Shown here piece after piece: positions 17,630 through 26,280 of a stretch of DNA of 64,000 nucleotides. The position numbers were made by a program, and so were the translations under genes. Within the stretch, counting starts at the first letter, position 1, and each line of letters starts with the position of its first letter. Origin of the DNA: Salinibacterium sp. PAMC 21357 (GTDB taxonomy: Bacteria > Actinomycetota > Actinomycetes > Actinomycetales > Microbacteriaceae). The stretch covers positions 372,001 to 436,000 of the forward strand of contig NZ_AHWA01000005.1 of assembly GCF_000247645.1 (NCBI RefSeq), given 5' to 3'. The notes below the pieces were generated by a model. That model made no database searches, was not told the origin of the DNA, and was given only the letters and a program-made list of their open reading frames with translations.

Positions 17630-19336
17630 TTAATCCGTGCTGGGGCGATTCGGGTGTTCAGAAGAGGTGTCGACTGCCTCTACGGTTGACTCGCTATCGG
17701 CCTTAGCGGCAGTCCCAGTGCTTGCCTCAGCCCCTGCGTCAGCCTCGGCCTCAGCATCGGTCGCTCCAGCGGTGGGAGCCATGCCGATTGTGGTGCGGAG
17801 CACTGAACCGCGGGCTACCGCGATGGCGATCACTGCGGTAGCGGTAACCAACGCGGCGATCATGAAGATGGAACCGAACGCATCCGCGTAGGCGTGGTGG
17901 AATGCCGTCTGGATGACGTCGGGCAGGTCGGTGATGTTGAGGCTGGTTTCTCCTGAACCATTCGAGAGCGCGCTGGGGTCAACGCCGATCTCGGCAAGGT
18001 CATCCTTGATGTTGCTGGTCACGTGGTTCGTGAGCACAGCGCCCAGGATGGTCACACCAACAGCGCCACCGAGCGAGCGGAAGAACGCGATTGCAGCCGA
18101 AGCTGATCCGACATCCTTCACGTCTACGGTGTTCTGCACGGCGAGCACAACGTTCTGCACGAGTGCACCGATACCGACGCCCATGAGGGCCATGTAGATC
18201 GCGACAGCCCAGTACGGGGTGTCGTGGGTGATGGTGCCGAGGCCGGTAAGGCCGGCGAGCATCAGGATGCTGCCGACAAGCATGACGGGCTTCCAGCGAC
18301 CGATGCGGCTGACGATGAGCCCGCCGATGGTGGCCGACAGCAGTTGGGCGATGATCATCGGAATGGTCATCAGTCCCGCTTGGGTGGGGGTCGCGCCGGT
18401 ACCGAGCTGGAAGTACTGGGTGAGGAACACCCCGGAGCCAAACATGCCGACACCGATGCCGACGCTGGCGATGATCATCCAGATTGTTGTCGAGTTGCCT
18501 AAGAGACGCAACGGAATCATCGGGGCGGGAGCGCGCAGCTCGACGACGACAGCGAAGAAGCCGACGATGAGGAAGGCGGCGAGGAAGACGCCTGACTGCC
18601 ACGAGATCCAGTCGTAGTCGCTACCTGCAAAGGTAACCCAGAGCATCGGAAGCGCTGCCGTAATGGAGACGAGTACTGCTCCAAGGTAGTCGAGGCGCGT
18701 TTTGGCGTGCGGGTTGGTGGGCAGGTGAAGCTTCAGCTGCAGCACAATGAGCGCGATGATCGCCAGCGGCAGGCTGACGAAGAAGCACCAGCGCCATCCG
18801 AGCGAGTCGGTGATGATGCCACCGAGCAGCGGTCCGGAGACGGTGGCGACTGCCATGACCGCACCCATGTAGCCGGCGTAGCGCCCACGCTCACGCGGGG
18901 CAATGATCGATCCCATGATCGACTGCACGAGGGCAGTGAGGCCACCCATGGCGATTCCTTGGAGCGCGCGAGCGATCATCAGAACGCCGATGGAGCCAGC
19001 GAATCCGGCGGCGATGGAGCCGACGAGGAAGAAGACGATGGACAGCTGGGTCAGCATCTTCTTGTTGTAGAGGTCAGAGAGCTTGCCCCAGATCGGGGTC
19101 GTGATGGTCATGGTCAGCAGGCTGGCGGTGATCACCCAGGTGTACTGGCGCTGAGTTCCGTCAAGCTCGGCGATGATCGTCGGCAACGCGGTTGACACGA
19201 TCGTGGTGGAGATCATGGCGGTGAAGAGGGCGGCAAGGAGGCCGGTCATCACTTGCAAGATTTCGCGGTGGGTATACGTTGCTGGCGCGCCGGAGGCGTC
19301 GGGCGATTGCGTTGTGGTGCGCGCAGTTGCTGTCAT
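17630..19336 (-). CDS. MFS multidrug efflux transporter, DHA2 (EmrB/QacA) family
   Basis: A 568-residue permease with about 14 hydrophobic segments. It has the DHA2 hallmarks: TIVSTALPTIIAELDGTQRQ near the start, a motif-A-like LSDLYNKKMLTQLS in loop 2-3, and motif C in TM5 (VSGPLLGGIITDSLGW). The C-terminal 40 residues are low-complexity Ala/Glu/Thr. It should export toxic hydrophobic compounds by proton antiport. A MarR-family regulator gene lies 36 bases upstream in the same direction, so the two form a self-regulated operon. Confidence 0.92.
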   Translation of the reverse strand: MTATARTTTQSPDASGAPATYTHREILQVMTGLLAALFTAMISTTIVSTALPTIIAELDGTQRQYTWVITASLLTMTITTPIWGKLSDLYNKKMLTQLSIVFFLVGSIAAGFAGSIGVLMIARALQGIAMGGLTALVQSIMGSIIAPRERGRYAGYMGAVMAVATVSGPLLGGIITDSLGWRWCFFVSLPLAIIALIVLQLKLHLPTNPHAKTRLDYLGAVLVSITAALPMLWVTFAGSDYDWISWQSGVFLAAFLIVGFFAVVVELRAPAPMIPLRLLGNSTTIWMIIASVGIGVGMFGSGVFLTQYFQLGTGATPTQAGLMTIPMIIAQLLSATIGGLIVSRIGRWKPVMLVGSILMLAGLTGLGTITHDTPYWAVAIYMALMGVGIGALVQNVVLAVQNTVDVKDVGSASAAIAFFRSLGGAVGVTILGAVLTNHVTSNIKDDLAEIGVDPSALSNGSGETSLNITDLPDVIQTAFHHAYADAFGSIFMIAALVTATAVIAIAVARGSVLRTTIGMAPTAGATDAEAEADAGAEASTGTAAKADSESTVEAVDTSSEHPNRPSTD

Positions 19337-19372
19337 TCGTTGTTCTCTTTTTCGTCTTTAGTGGTGAAGGTG

Positions 19373-19867
19373 TCAGTTGATTGGGGTGGTGTCGGGCGTA
19401 GCGCTAGTTTCAGCGTCGGCCGAAGTTTCGGAGGGTTGAAGTACGTCAGCCAGTCGTTCGTTGAGCACGCTGAGCAGGCGGATGGCGCGCTCAGCTTCTT
19501 CGGGAGACCAGTCGTCAAGGGCGGTAGCAAACTTGCGGATGATGTGGCTGTTGCCTTCGGCCACTGCCGCGCGCCCGTGGTCGGTGATGGAGATGAGGAT
19601 GGCACGCGCATCGCTCGGGTCGGGGCGGCGTTCGACGAGCTCTTCGGCCTCGAGGGCTTCCACAGCGCGGGAGGCAACGGGCGCCGACACCACGAGTTGG
19701 TTGGCGAGTTCACCGAGCCGAGCGTCGGAGTCGATCAGGCACCGCAAAAATCCGTACTTCGTGCCGGCGAGACTGCGTTCGCGACTGCGTTGGCCAGCCT
19801 TGCGAAAGGTGCGGCTGATCGTGACCATTCCCGTGAGCAGGCCTGCGGCATCCGTCTCGTCAATCAT
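19373..19867 (-). CDS. MarR-family transcriptional regulator
   Basis: A 164-residue winged-helix regulator. The helix-turn-helix spans about residues 50-75 (LGELANQLVVSAPVASRAVE) and the wing carries RRPDPSDARAILISITDHGR, a signature of the family. It probably represses itself and the MFS gene just downstream, with release by an efflux substrate. The ATG is preceded by AAGGAGATGAG. The AT-rich region directly upstream holds palindromes suited to such a dimer. Confidence 0.9.
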   Translation of the reverse strand: MIDETDAAGLLTGMVTISRTFRKAGQRSRERSLAGTKYGFLRCLIDSDARLGELANQLVVSAPVASRAVEALEAEELVERRPDPSDARAILISITDHGRAAVAEGNSHIIRKFATALDDWSPEEAERAIRLLSVLNERLADVLQPSETSADAETSATPDTTPIN

Positions 19868-19876
19868 GGCTCATCT

Positions 19877-19916
19877 CCTTAAGTACTTAGCGAGAGTAAC
19901 TATATTACTTACCTTA
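19877..19916 (-). promoter_or_regulatory. Candidate MarR operator region
   Basis: The short AT-rich gap before the MarR gene contains AAGTACTT (19881-19888, perfect palindrome), AGTAACTATATTACT (19895-19909, 5-base arms) and two CTTAAG boxes flanking them (19879-19884 and 19912-19917). This layout fits a MarR dimer site over the promoter of the MarR-MFS operon. Assignment is inference from position and symmetry. Confidence 0.5.
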
Positions 19917-20006
19917 AGCAACTAAATAATGAGATGGATTTTTGGGTCACCCGCTGCACCAACCAAGTTCTCGCGCACGAGAAAAAGGGAGAGTAGCGTC
20001 GAACGC

Positions 20007-20678
20007 GTGAATAACACTGCAGCAGTTGAGGTGATGGCCGAGTTGGCGACGCTCGAAGACCCCAAAGTCCGGGCCATCAACGAACGCCACGGCGACGACC
20101 ACGGCGTAAATCTCAGCAAGCTGCGAGCGATCGCGAAACGGCTCAAGACGCAGCATCCACTCGCCGTTGAATTGTGGAAAACCGATGACACCCCCGCCCA
20201 ACTCGTTGCGCTACTCATCTGTCGGCCCGAAGAGTTCACTGCCGACGAGTTAGACGCCATGGTGCGCCAAGCACGAGCATCAAAGGTGCGCGACTGGCTG
20301 ATCAACTATGTCGTCAAGAAAAGCCCGCACTTCGAAGAATTGCGCGTGGAGTGGTCGGCCGACGCGGATGCTGGCGTGCGCAGTGCCGGTTGGGCGCTGA
20401 CCGCCGAGCGAGCGCGCAAAAACGCCGACGATCTCGACCTCCCTGGCTTGCTCGACGTTGTAGATGCCGAGATGAAGGATGCCCCGGATCGTCTGCAATG
20501 GGAGATGAACAACACCCTTGCCTATATCGGAATCGAGCACGCTGAGCTTCGCGCGCGGGCGCTAGAGATTGGCGAACGGCTTGGAGTATTGAAGGACTAC
20601 CCGACGCCGCCAGGCTGCACTTCGCCTTACGCGCCGCTATGGATTGCGGAGATGGTGCGCCGCCAAGAAGCCCGGTAG
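20007..20678 (+). CDS. DNA alkylation repair-like protein (AlkD-type helical repeat)
   Basis: A protein of 223 residues from the GTG at 20007, almost wholly helical. The order VMAELATLEDPKVRAINERHG, then VNLSKLRAIAKRLKTQHPLAVELW, then CRPEEFTADELDAMVRQ matches the AlkD/DNA_alkylation_repair fold (tandem HEAT-like repeats). Members excise alkylated bases, but many homologues are uncharacterised and I cannot confirm catalytic residues. I chose GTG because a -10-like TAGCGT lies 7 bases upstream, the spacing expected for a leaderless mRNA; an ATG at 19929 would lengthen the protein by 26 residues without support. Confidence 0.75.
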   Translation: MNNTAAVEVMAELATLEDPKVRAINERHGDDHGVNLSKLRAIAKRLKTQHPLAVELWKTDDTPAQLVALLICRPEEFTADELDAMVRQARASKVRDWLINYVVKKSPHFEELRVEWSADADAGVRSAGWALTAERARKNADDLDLPGLLDVVDAEMKDAPDRLQWEMNNTLAYIGIEHAELRARALEIGERLGVLKDYPTPPGCTSPYAPLWIAEMVRRQEAR

Positions 20679-20687
20679 CGTCGAATC

Positions 20688-21208
20688 ATGAGCGAGTCGG
20701 CGAGCACGAGCACAAGCACAAGCACAAGCACAAGCACAAGCACAAGCACAAGTGCGGCCCGGGGTAGTGCGGCGAGCGCAGCCTCCAGTAGCGCAGCGAT
20801 GCCACCCGAGGTGGCGGCGACTTTCAACGACTATCCGGAGCTGATCCGTGGCGAGCTCTTGGTGCTCCGCGACCTTATTCTCGCCACGGCATCCGAGACG
20901 GATGGCGTCGGCGCGATCACTGAGACGCTCAAGTGGGGAGAGCCGGCGTACCTCACGAAGGAGACTCGTAGCGGCAGCACGATTCGAATCGCACCGACGA
21001 ACGCGAAATCTGCGCACGACTACGCGATGTTCTTTATTTGCAGCACCAACTTGGTTAGCGATTTCGAGCCCAGTTTGGCGACACCTTCGCGTATGAGGGT
21101 GATCGCGCGGTGTTGTTCACCGTCGGCGACAGCATCCCGGTCGACGAACTGCGCGAGTGTGTGCGGATGGCGCTGACGTACCACCTGCGCAGTGCGAGTG
21201 GCCGATAA
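20688..21208 (+). pseudogene. DUF1801-type protein, broken by one missing base
   Basis: The frame starting at 20688 encodes an N-terminal Ser-Thr repeat, an Ala/Ser linker and a DUF1801-like domain (TLKWGEPAYLTKETRSGS, then YAMFFICSTNLVSDFE). After GAG at 21066-21068 the sensible protein continues in another frame as QFGDTFAYEGDRAVLFTVGD and ends in SASGR at the TAA at 21206-21208. One base is missing near 21069 (GAGCCCAG where GAGGCCCAG would restore the frame). Read straight on, the protein ends at 21176 with a nonsense tail. The start shows TAGCGT 6 bases before the ATG (leaderless type). It may be a true pseudogene or a sequence error; an intact protein would have 173 residues. Confidence 0.75.
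20703..20750 (+). repeat. Hexanucleotide microsatellite (AGCACA)n inside a gene
   Basis: One AGCACG followed by seven perfect AGCACA units, read in frame as eight Ser-Thr dipeptides right after the start of the DUF1801-type gene. Copy-number change would alter protein length by two residues per unit without shifting the frame. Confidence 0.95.
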
Positions 21209-21276
21209 GCGAGGCTGCCCTGCCGCGTTAGGGGCCACCGCTCAGCACTGAGCCGGCGTCGTCGATTACGATCGAC

Positions 21277-21708
21277 ATGGATAAACCGCAGGGGGTGGTG
21301 GGTGTGGCCGGGCAAGCGACGAACATTGTTCGAACCCTGCATGCTGCCCTCCTGCTCATTGCTGCGCTGCTAACAGTTGTGGCGCTAGTGATGATGCACT
21401 CGGTGGCCGCTGACGCCAGCACCACTTCTGCCGCCACCGCGCACTCAGCAATTCATACTGACGTCATCCCGCACGGCTCCGGTACCCCGAGCATTGAGCT
21501 GTGCCCGTGCCCTGGCGATTCCGGCTCGTCGATGTCGATGGCGGAGTGCGCGCCCGTTGCGGCCCCTGCCGGTCTGGTCGCTGTCGCGTCGCTACGCGCA
21601 GAGTGCGCAGGCTTCGCGCCGATTGCGCCAGCAACGTCAGCGCATGCTGGCACTCTTGGGCACGCCAAAACACCCTCTCTTTACGCACTTTCTATTAGTC
21701 GCACCTGA
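21277..21708 (+). CDS. Small membrane-anchored or secreted protein (possible DUF6153-like)
   Basis: A 143-residue protein with one strong hydrophobic segment (about 22-43, LHAALLLIAALLTVVALVMM) and an outside part rich in Ala, Ser and His. The outside part has a Cys-Pro-Cys (LCPCPG) and two further cysteines. Similar small proteins sit next to BNR-type lipoproteins in actinobacterial metal-resistance loci, and the next gene here is such a lipoprotein; a metal-related role is inference. No ribosome-binding site is seen; TACGAT lies 4 bases before the ATG. Confidence 0.55.
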   Translation: MDKPQGVVGVAGQATNIVRTLHAALLLIAALLTVVALVMMHSVAADASTTSAATAHSAIHTDVIPHGSGTPSIELCPCPGDSGSSMSMAECAPVAAPAGLVAVASLRAECAGFAPIAPATSAHAGTLGHAKTPSLYALSISRT

Positions 21709-21792
21709 TCGGGCAGATGTCGGCTTCGCCGAGATCTTTACGGCATCCATTGTGATGCTGCCGATGTGTGGACGAAATAGTGAAGGAACCCA

Positions 21793-22686
21793 GTGAAGAA
21801 CAGAATGAAGAAGAATGTCGTCGCGCTTACCGCCGGCGCCGTCGTCACCGCCGTGGGGTTGGCGGGATGCGCCCCGACGACCACTCTCGAAAGTACGGAG
21901 ACTGCGCCGTCAGCGCTCAGCGTCTTCGAGCACGTGCACGGCTTAGGAATTGACTCAGATGAGAACGTCTTAGTGGCGAGCCATTCAGGGATCTATCGAG
22001 TGGATGCTGCCGGTGAGTTGAGTGGCCCTCTAGGGGGAGAGCCTTTCGATGCCATGGGGTTCGCGTCGGCGGGCGACCAATATTTTGTGTCCGGGCATCC
22101 GAGCCCAGGATCAACAACCTTCGAGGGCCCGAACTTGGGGCTTCTTTCTAGTGCGGATGCGGGGGAGTCGTGGACGAGTGTTTCCCTCGCTGGCGAGACC
22201 GACTTTCATGCGCTTTCGGTGAACCAGAACGACCCGACCCGGCTGTACGGGCTGTCGTCTGACGGGGCGCCACTGCTGGCGAGTGCTGACGGCGGCGTCA
22301 CTTGGAGCGAGGGTGCGAGCATCCAGGCGTATGCGGTGGTGCCTGACCCGAACGTACCCGACCGGCTGTATGCGACGACTCCCGACGGAATGTTGGTCAG
22401 CGCTGATGCGGGTCAGTCCTTTAGCTCGCTCGCGGATACGCCGCTTCTCTACCTGCTCGCAGCACCGTCTGATGTTGCCGGTGCGCTCGTCGGCGTAGAT
22501 GTTGAGGGCGTCGTCTGGGTTCGCTCGGCTGAGGGTGGGCCTTGGTCTGATCGTGGCTCCGTCGAGGGAACGGCGTATGCGCTGACGACCGGCGCAGACG
22601 GCGAGCGCATTGCGCTGATTGATGACCGCGGGCTTGTGGAGACGTTCGACGGTGGCGAATCGTGGACGGTTCTCACCGAGGGGTAA
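21793..22686 (+). CDS. BNR/Asp-box beta-propeller lipoprotein (F510_1955-like)
   Basis: A 297-residue exported lipoprotein. The signal peptide ends in the lipobox GLAGCAP (Cys at 26). The mature part has repeated Asp-box-like motifs (SSADAGESWTSV, ASADGGVTWSEG, VSADAGQSFSSL, TFDGGESWTVL), the mark of a sialidase/sortilin-type beta-propeller. It starts with VFEHVHGLGIDSD, as in the group annotated as F510_1955-family glycosylhydrolases. Enzymatic activity is doubtful; most such proteins are uncharacterised. GTG start with GAAGGAA close upstream. It probably forms a unit with the preceding small membrane protein, 84 bases away. Confidence 0.7.
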   Translation: MKNRMKKNVVALTAGAVVTAVGLAGCAPTTTLESTETAPSALSVFEHVHGLGIDSDENVLVASHSGIYRVDAAGELSGPLGGEPFDAMGFASAGDQYFVSGHPSPGSTTFEGPNLGLLSSADAGESWTSVSLAGETDFHALSVNQNDPTRLYGLSSDGAPLLASADGGVTWSEGASIQAYAVVPDPNVPDRLYATTPDGMLVSADAGQSFSSLADTPLLYLLAAPSDVAGALVGVDVEGVVWVRSAEGGPWSDRGSVEGTAYALTTGADGERIALIDDRGLVETFDGGESWTVLTEG

Positions 22687-22858
22687 TCGGGCTCTAGCAA
22701 GGGGAGCCGCTGCCGTAGAGTGCGTCAGCGCACGCTCACCCGGCACCGGCCCCCTTGTTCTCTAGGTCCCCGGAATGGGCGACCTCCGCTCGATATATCG
22801 CTTTCTCGCGCCGGCGCTCGCGGCCTGGCCAAACGACTAGAAGTTGCTCTCAGTCTCG

Positions 22859-23332
22859 CTAGCGGCCCAAGCCGTCCTCGGACCGCGGTACTTCTCCGCG
22901 CCATTGGCCAGATTCAAAACCGTTCGACTCGATGAGTCGCTTGAATTCTGAGAGGTCCTTGGCGATCTGAAGGTCGTCAATTTGCAGAATCTCGCCAGCT
23001 TTCTCGACGAATCCTTCTGGCTTCCAGTCCATTTGGAGCGTGACTCGAGTGCTGCCTTCGCTTAGGCGATGGAAGGTGACGACACCCGCGTGCATCTTCT
23101 CGCCCGTGCTGGTCCAGGCGATTCGTTCGTCAGGGTGTTGTTCAACGATTTCTGCATCGAACTCACGGTCGACGCCGCCGACGGACACTTTCCAGTGCAT
23201 CGTGCGGTCATCGATTTGAGCGATTGAGTTCACGCCGGACATGAAGGCGGGGAACTGCTCGAACTGTGTCCACTGGTTGTAGGCGACGCTAACGGGAACG
23301 TCTACGTCGATTTCTTTTGTTACTGTTCCCAT
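22859..23332 (-). CDS. SRPBCC-superfamily protein (polyketide cyclase/dehydrase-like)
   Basis: A 157-residue single-domain START/Bet v1-like protein. It opens with KEIDVDVPVSVAYNQWTQFE, then FPAFMSGVNSIAQIDD and a long C-terminal helix, the fold order of the coenzyme Q-binding/cyclase family. These proteins bind hydrophobic ligands. Genes of this kind are common as stand-alone, stress-associated genes in actinobacteria. No partner gene is evident here. Confidence 0.8.
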   Translation of the reverse strand: MGTVTKEIDVDVPVSVAYNQWTQFEQFPAFMSGVNSIAQIDDRTMHWKVSVGGVDREFDAEIVEQHPDERIAWTSTGEKMHAGVVTFHRLSEGSTRVTLQMDWKPEGFVEKAGEILQIDDLQIAKDLSEFKRLIESNGFESGQWRGEVPRSEDGLGR

Positions 23333-23589
23333 GTCAAATCCTCCGATCGAGTTGGAAAAGCTGTGCGCCTACTTTAGGAAGAAAACCATCGAAAGAAACT
23401 GGGTTTTCAGGGATCCCTCAGGTCGCGTTCGAAGGATTCCCAGAGTCGCTGTCAGCACTATGATCGTGCCACTCGCGCTCCGCTCAGGCCGAGCACTGGA
23501 CGCTGGGGAAGGGTCTTGATCGTGGCTGAACCAACAGAACCGGGCGCATCCGCTGACTGGCCCCTCACCGTGCCGCGCTACAATCACTT

Positions 23590-24060
23590 CTAGGAGAAGT
23601 CTGTGGCTACCGCGTTGCGGTGGTACTCAAAGATCATGCTCGTGTTGGTGGAGGCGACGCTGTGTCGAGCTGACAGGTGGTCGACGACGAAGAGTCGCAC
23701 CTGTGAGGAGTTTTCTACCGCGATGTGGACCAGGAAGTCATCGTTGCCGCCCACGAAGAACAACTGGATCACGTCGGGCAGCCGGCGAACTTCGTCAGTG
23801 AAAGCTTGAATGTTCTCCTGGCGGGCTCCCGGTCGCAGCGATACTCCGATGATGGCTTGCAGGCCCCGGCCGAGCTTCGCCTGATTGAGGGCTGCGTGAA
23901 AACCGGTGATGAGGCCGCGGTCGAAGAGCGACTTGATGCGGGTGTGAGCAGTGGATGCCGCAATGCCGACCGCGCTTGCGATAGCCGCATTACTCGTGCG
24001 AGCATCGCGCGAGAGAAGGCCGAGGATCTTCGTGTCGATCGGGTCAAGGTCGTCAAGCAT
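23590..24060 (-). CDS. Lrp/AsnC-family transcriptional regulator
   Basis: A 156-residue regulator. The AsnC-type helix-turn-helix lies at residues 8-55 (NAAIASAVGIAASTAHTRIK) and the C-terminal RAM ligand domain follows (about 70-145, IIGVSLRPGARQ, FFVGGNDDFLVHI). It is transcribed away from the alanine dehydrogenase gene, with a shared 148-base promoter region containing a strong palindrome. By analogy with mycobacterial AldR-ald and similar pairs, it should sense alanine or another amino acid and control ald. GAAGGA lies upstream of the ATG. Confidence 0.9.
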   Translation of the reverse strand: MLDDLDPIDTKILGLLSRDARTSNAAIASAVGIAASTAHTRIKSLFDRGLITGFHAALNQAKLGRGLQAIIGVSLRPGARQENIQAFTDEVRRLPDVIQLFFVGGNDDFLVHIAVENSSQVRLFVVDHLSARHSVASTNTSMIFEYHRNAVATDFS

Positions 24061-24141
24061 GCGAAGATCCTTCGGTCAGGATGAGTATTTAGCGCAATTT
24101 TCGCATGCTTTCGAGGTTTAGGGGTCGAGTTGCCGATTAAT

Positions 24142-24176
24142 ATTCTGACTTTTCTCGAAAAGTCAGAATTTCTGAC
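24142..24176. promoter_or_regulatory. Lrp-type operator palindrome between the Lrp gene and ald
   Basis: ATTCTGACTTTT (24142-24153) and AAAAGTCAGAAT (24158-24169) form perfect 12-base arms around CTCG. A third half-site TTCTGAC follows at 24170-24176. Lrp/AsnC regulators bind arrays of such sites, so this is a good candidate for the operator controlling ald. It lies 33-67 bases before the ald ATG. Confidence 0.7.
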
Positions 24177-24208
24177 AGGCTAAGGCCACTACTGCGAAAG
24201 GTAAGTCG

Positions 24209-25294
24209 ATGCAAATTTCTGTGCCTGCTGAAATCAAGAACAATGAGAATCGTGTCGCGATCACTCCTGCGGGTGTCGACACCTTGGTGGCAGGCGGGCA
24301 TACCGTCACGCTGCAGGCCGGGGCCGGTATCGGTAGCGGCTTCTCCGATGAGGAATACGCTGCAGCGGGCGCACACATCGTCGTTGCGGCTGAAGAGGTA
24401 TGGGCATCCGCCGACCTCGTCGTGAAAGTAAAAGAGCCGATTGCTTCGGAGTACGGCTACTTTCGCAAAGATCTCCTTCTTTTCACCTACCTGCACCTCG
24501 CCGCAGACCGCGCGCTGACCGAAGCTCTCGTTGCTTCTGGAACCACCGCGATCGCTTACGAAACTGTTCAGGGCGATGACCGTTCGCTTCCTCTTCTCGC
24601 ACCGATGAGTGAGGTCGCCGGTCGACTTTCTATCGTCGCTGGTGCTCACGCTCTGCTCAAGGCTGAGGGTGGCGGTGGTCAACTTCTCGGAGGAGTTGCC
24701 GGAACGCCGAAAGCAAAGGTTGTCGTCATCGGCGGCGGTGTCGCTGGCGAGCACGCTGCGGCCAACGCTCTCGGCTTGGGCGCCGACGTCACCATCATCG
24801 ACATTTCCCTGCCTCGTCTTCGCGCGCTAGAAGTGCGTTTCAACGGTGAAATTCAGACTCGTGTTTCGACGCGCTACGAAATTGCTGAGCAGCTTCTCGA
24901 AGCCGATCTCGTCATCGGTTCGGTGCTGATCCCCGGCGCCGCAGCCCCCAAGTTGGTGACCGACGAGATGGTTGCGTCAATGAAACCAGGTTCAGTGCTC
25001 GTCGACATCGCCATCGATCAGGGCGGATGCTTCGAAGGCTCCCACGCCACGACCTACGACAACCCCACGTTCGCCGTGCACAACTCGCTCTACTACTGCG
25101 TCGCCAACATGCCCGGCGCCGTGCCGCGCACTTCGACGCGCGCGCTGAGCAACGCAACGCTGCCGCACGTTGTGGCGATCGCGAACCTCGGTTGGGATGC
25201 CGCTGCTGCTGCATCGCCGGCTCTCGCTCGCGGGTTGAACGTCGCCGGTGGCGAAATCGTCAACGAGGGCGTTCGCGCGGCAATGGCGCGCTAG
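24209..25294 (+). CDS. ald: Alanine dehydrogenase
   Basis: A 361-residue NAD-dependent enzyme interconverting L-alanine and pyruvate plus ammonia. It starts MQISVPAEIKNNENRVAITP, the family N-terminus. It carries KVKEP (substrate-binding Lys near 75), FTYLHLAAD (catalytic His near 95) and VVVIGGGVAGEHAA (Rossmann loop near 171-184), and ends in the conserved NLGWDAA region. Length fits the family (about 370). GAAAGGTAAG precedes the ATG. It is divergent from an Lrp-type regulator and monocistronic. Confidence 0.96.
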   Translation: MQISVPAEIKNNENRVAITPAGVDTLVAGGHTVTLQAGAGIGSGFSDEEYAAAGAHIVVAAEEVWASADLVVKVKEPIASEYGYFRKDLLLFTYLHLAADRALTEALVASGTTAIAYETVQGDDRSLPLLAPMSEVAGRLSIVAGAHALLKAEGGGGQLLGGVAGTPKAKVVVIGGGVAGEHAAANALGLGADVTIIDISLPRLRALEVRFNGEIQTRVSTRYEIAEQLLEADLVIGSVLIPGAAAPKLVTDEMVASMKPGSVLVDIAIDQGGCFEGSHATTYDNPTFAVHNSLYYCVANMPGAVPRTSTRALSNATLPHVVAIANLGWDAAAAASPALARGLNVAGGEIVNEGVRAAMAR

Positions 25295-25337
25295 CAGTCT
25301 TCCGTTAGCAGTCGCTCGCTAGTCGCCCGCTAACGGT

Positions 25338-25365
25338 GGTCGGCTAGCGAGAGTGTTAGCCGACC
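25338..25365. terminator. Hairpin between convergent ald and DUF1801 genes
   Basis: GGTCGGCTA (25338-25346) pairs perfectly with TAGCCGACC (25357-25365). It overlaps the last codons of the DUF1801 gene and lies about 45 bases after the ald stop, so it can serve both. No T-tract is present. Confidence 0.55.
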
Positions 25366-25769
25366 GCTTGAGTGACTAGCTTGCTCACTTGGGCTTCGAC
25401 GTCATCCGTCCATTCCACTAGGGCGTAGGCGGCAGGCCACATCGGGCCATTATCGAGGGCGGCTTCGTCGCTGAACCCGAGGGTCGCATAGCGCGACTTA
25501 AATTTGAGGGCAGCCTGAAAGAAGCACACGATCGTGCCGTCCTTGGCGTAGGCAGGCATCCCGTACCAGGTTTTCGGCGTGAGGTTGGGGGCGGCGGCGA
25601 GCACGGTTGCGTGAACATGTTCAGCCAGCGTGCGATCGATGTCAGGCATCTCGGCAATCTTGCTGAGCACATCTTCCAAATCTTCGGCAGCGGATGCTTC
25701 ACGTTTCGCTTCTCGAGCGCGCTCCTTCATCGCCGCACGTTCGTCTGGGCTGAAACTCTCTTTCGCCAT
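25356..25769 (-). CDS. DUF1801 domain protein
   Basis: A 137-residue protein. The N-terminal third is a charged helix (ERAAMKERAREAKREASAAE). The rest is a YdhG-like/DUF1801 alpha-beta domain (TPKTWYGMPAYAKDGTIVCF, then KFKSRYATLGF). The ATG at 25769 is chosen because AAGGAGG lies 7-13 bases upstream; the longer frame up to 26072 has no such signal and is rich in improbable Arg/Ser runs. Family members relate to frataxin-like folds, but the function is unknown. The window holds a second DUF1801-type gene, broken, at 20688. Confidence 0.8.
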   Translation of the reverse strand: MAKESFSPDERAAMKERAREAKREASAAEDLEDVLSKIAEMPDIDRTLAEHVHATVLAAAPNLTPKTWYGMPAYAKDGTIVCFFQAALKFKSRYATLGFSDEAALDNGPMWPAAYALVEWTDDVEAQVSKLVTQAVG

Positions 25770-25833
25770 GGACAGGCCTCCTTGAGGTGAGATTACTCTC
25801 GTGGCGCGATTGTCTCTAGAGCGTGGTTGGCGG

Positions 25834-26280
25834 TTATCTTTTGACGGCAAGTCGAGGGCTGACCTGCACCCAGCCTGCTTCGAGGGGCTCGCTATAGCCG
25901 GGTGGTAAAAGATGGGCGCCACCGCTACGGCCGCCACCGCCAACCGAGACAGCTGCACCTTCAGTGGCAAAGGCCTCTGGCGGTACGCACACGTGGGACG
26001 CGCTCCAGCCGTAGCCGTGTTCTTCCGGGCTTGGCGAAAGAACAGCGATGACGCACCAGTTGTCTTCGTCATCCCGGCTTGAGTAGGCGGTCATCTCACC
26101 TTCCTCGCCGAGGAGAGTGAGATCGATTGACGGAAGCATGCCGTCGTCGTCTAGCCACTCGGGAAACTCGGCATCTTCGACTGAGCCGTCTGATTGCAAC
26201 TCCGTCGAGGTCACGCACCCTGCGAGGACTATGGTGAGCGCAGCACCGATCGCAAGAATCGCGGCAATCGGTTTACTCAT
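25834..26280 (-). CDS. Predicted lipoprotein of unknown function
   Basis: A 148-residue protein. The signal peptide (AAILAIGAALTIVLAGCVT) ends in the lipobox LAGC with Cys22, so it should be lipid-anchored outside the membrane. The mature part is acidic (EDAEFPEWLDDDG), has two further cysteines (DNWCVIAVL and HVCVPPEAF) that could form a disulfide, and a Gly-rich loop (VGGGGRSGG). I recognise no family. Actinobacterial relatives of this shape are usually annotated only as hypothetical. Confidence 0.65.
   Translation of the reverse strand: MSKPIAAILAIGAALTIVLAGCVTSTELQSDGSVEDAEFPEWLDDDGMLPSIDLTLLGEEGEMTAYSSRDDEDNWCVIAVLSPSPEEHGYGWSASHVCVPPEAFATEGAAVSVGGGGRSGGAHLLPPGYSEPLEAGWVQVSPRLAVKR

Noticed and set aside
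23331-23589. Short frames on both strands between the SRPBCC and Lrp genes.
   Set aside because: No ribosome-binding sites and no protein-like character.
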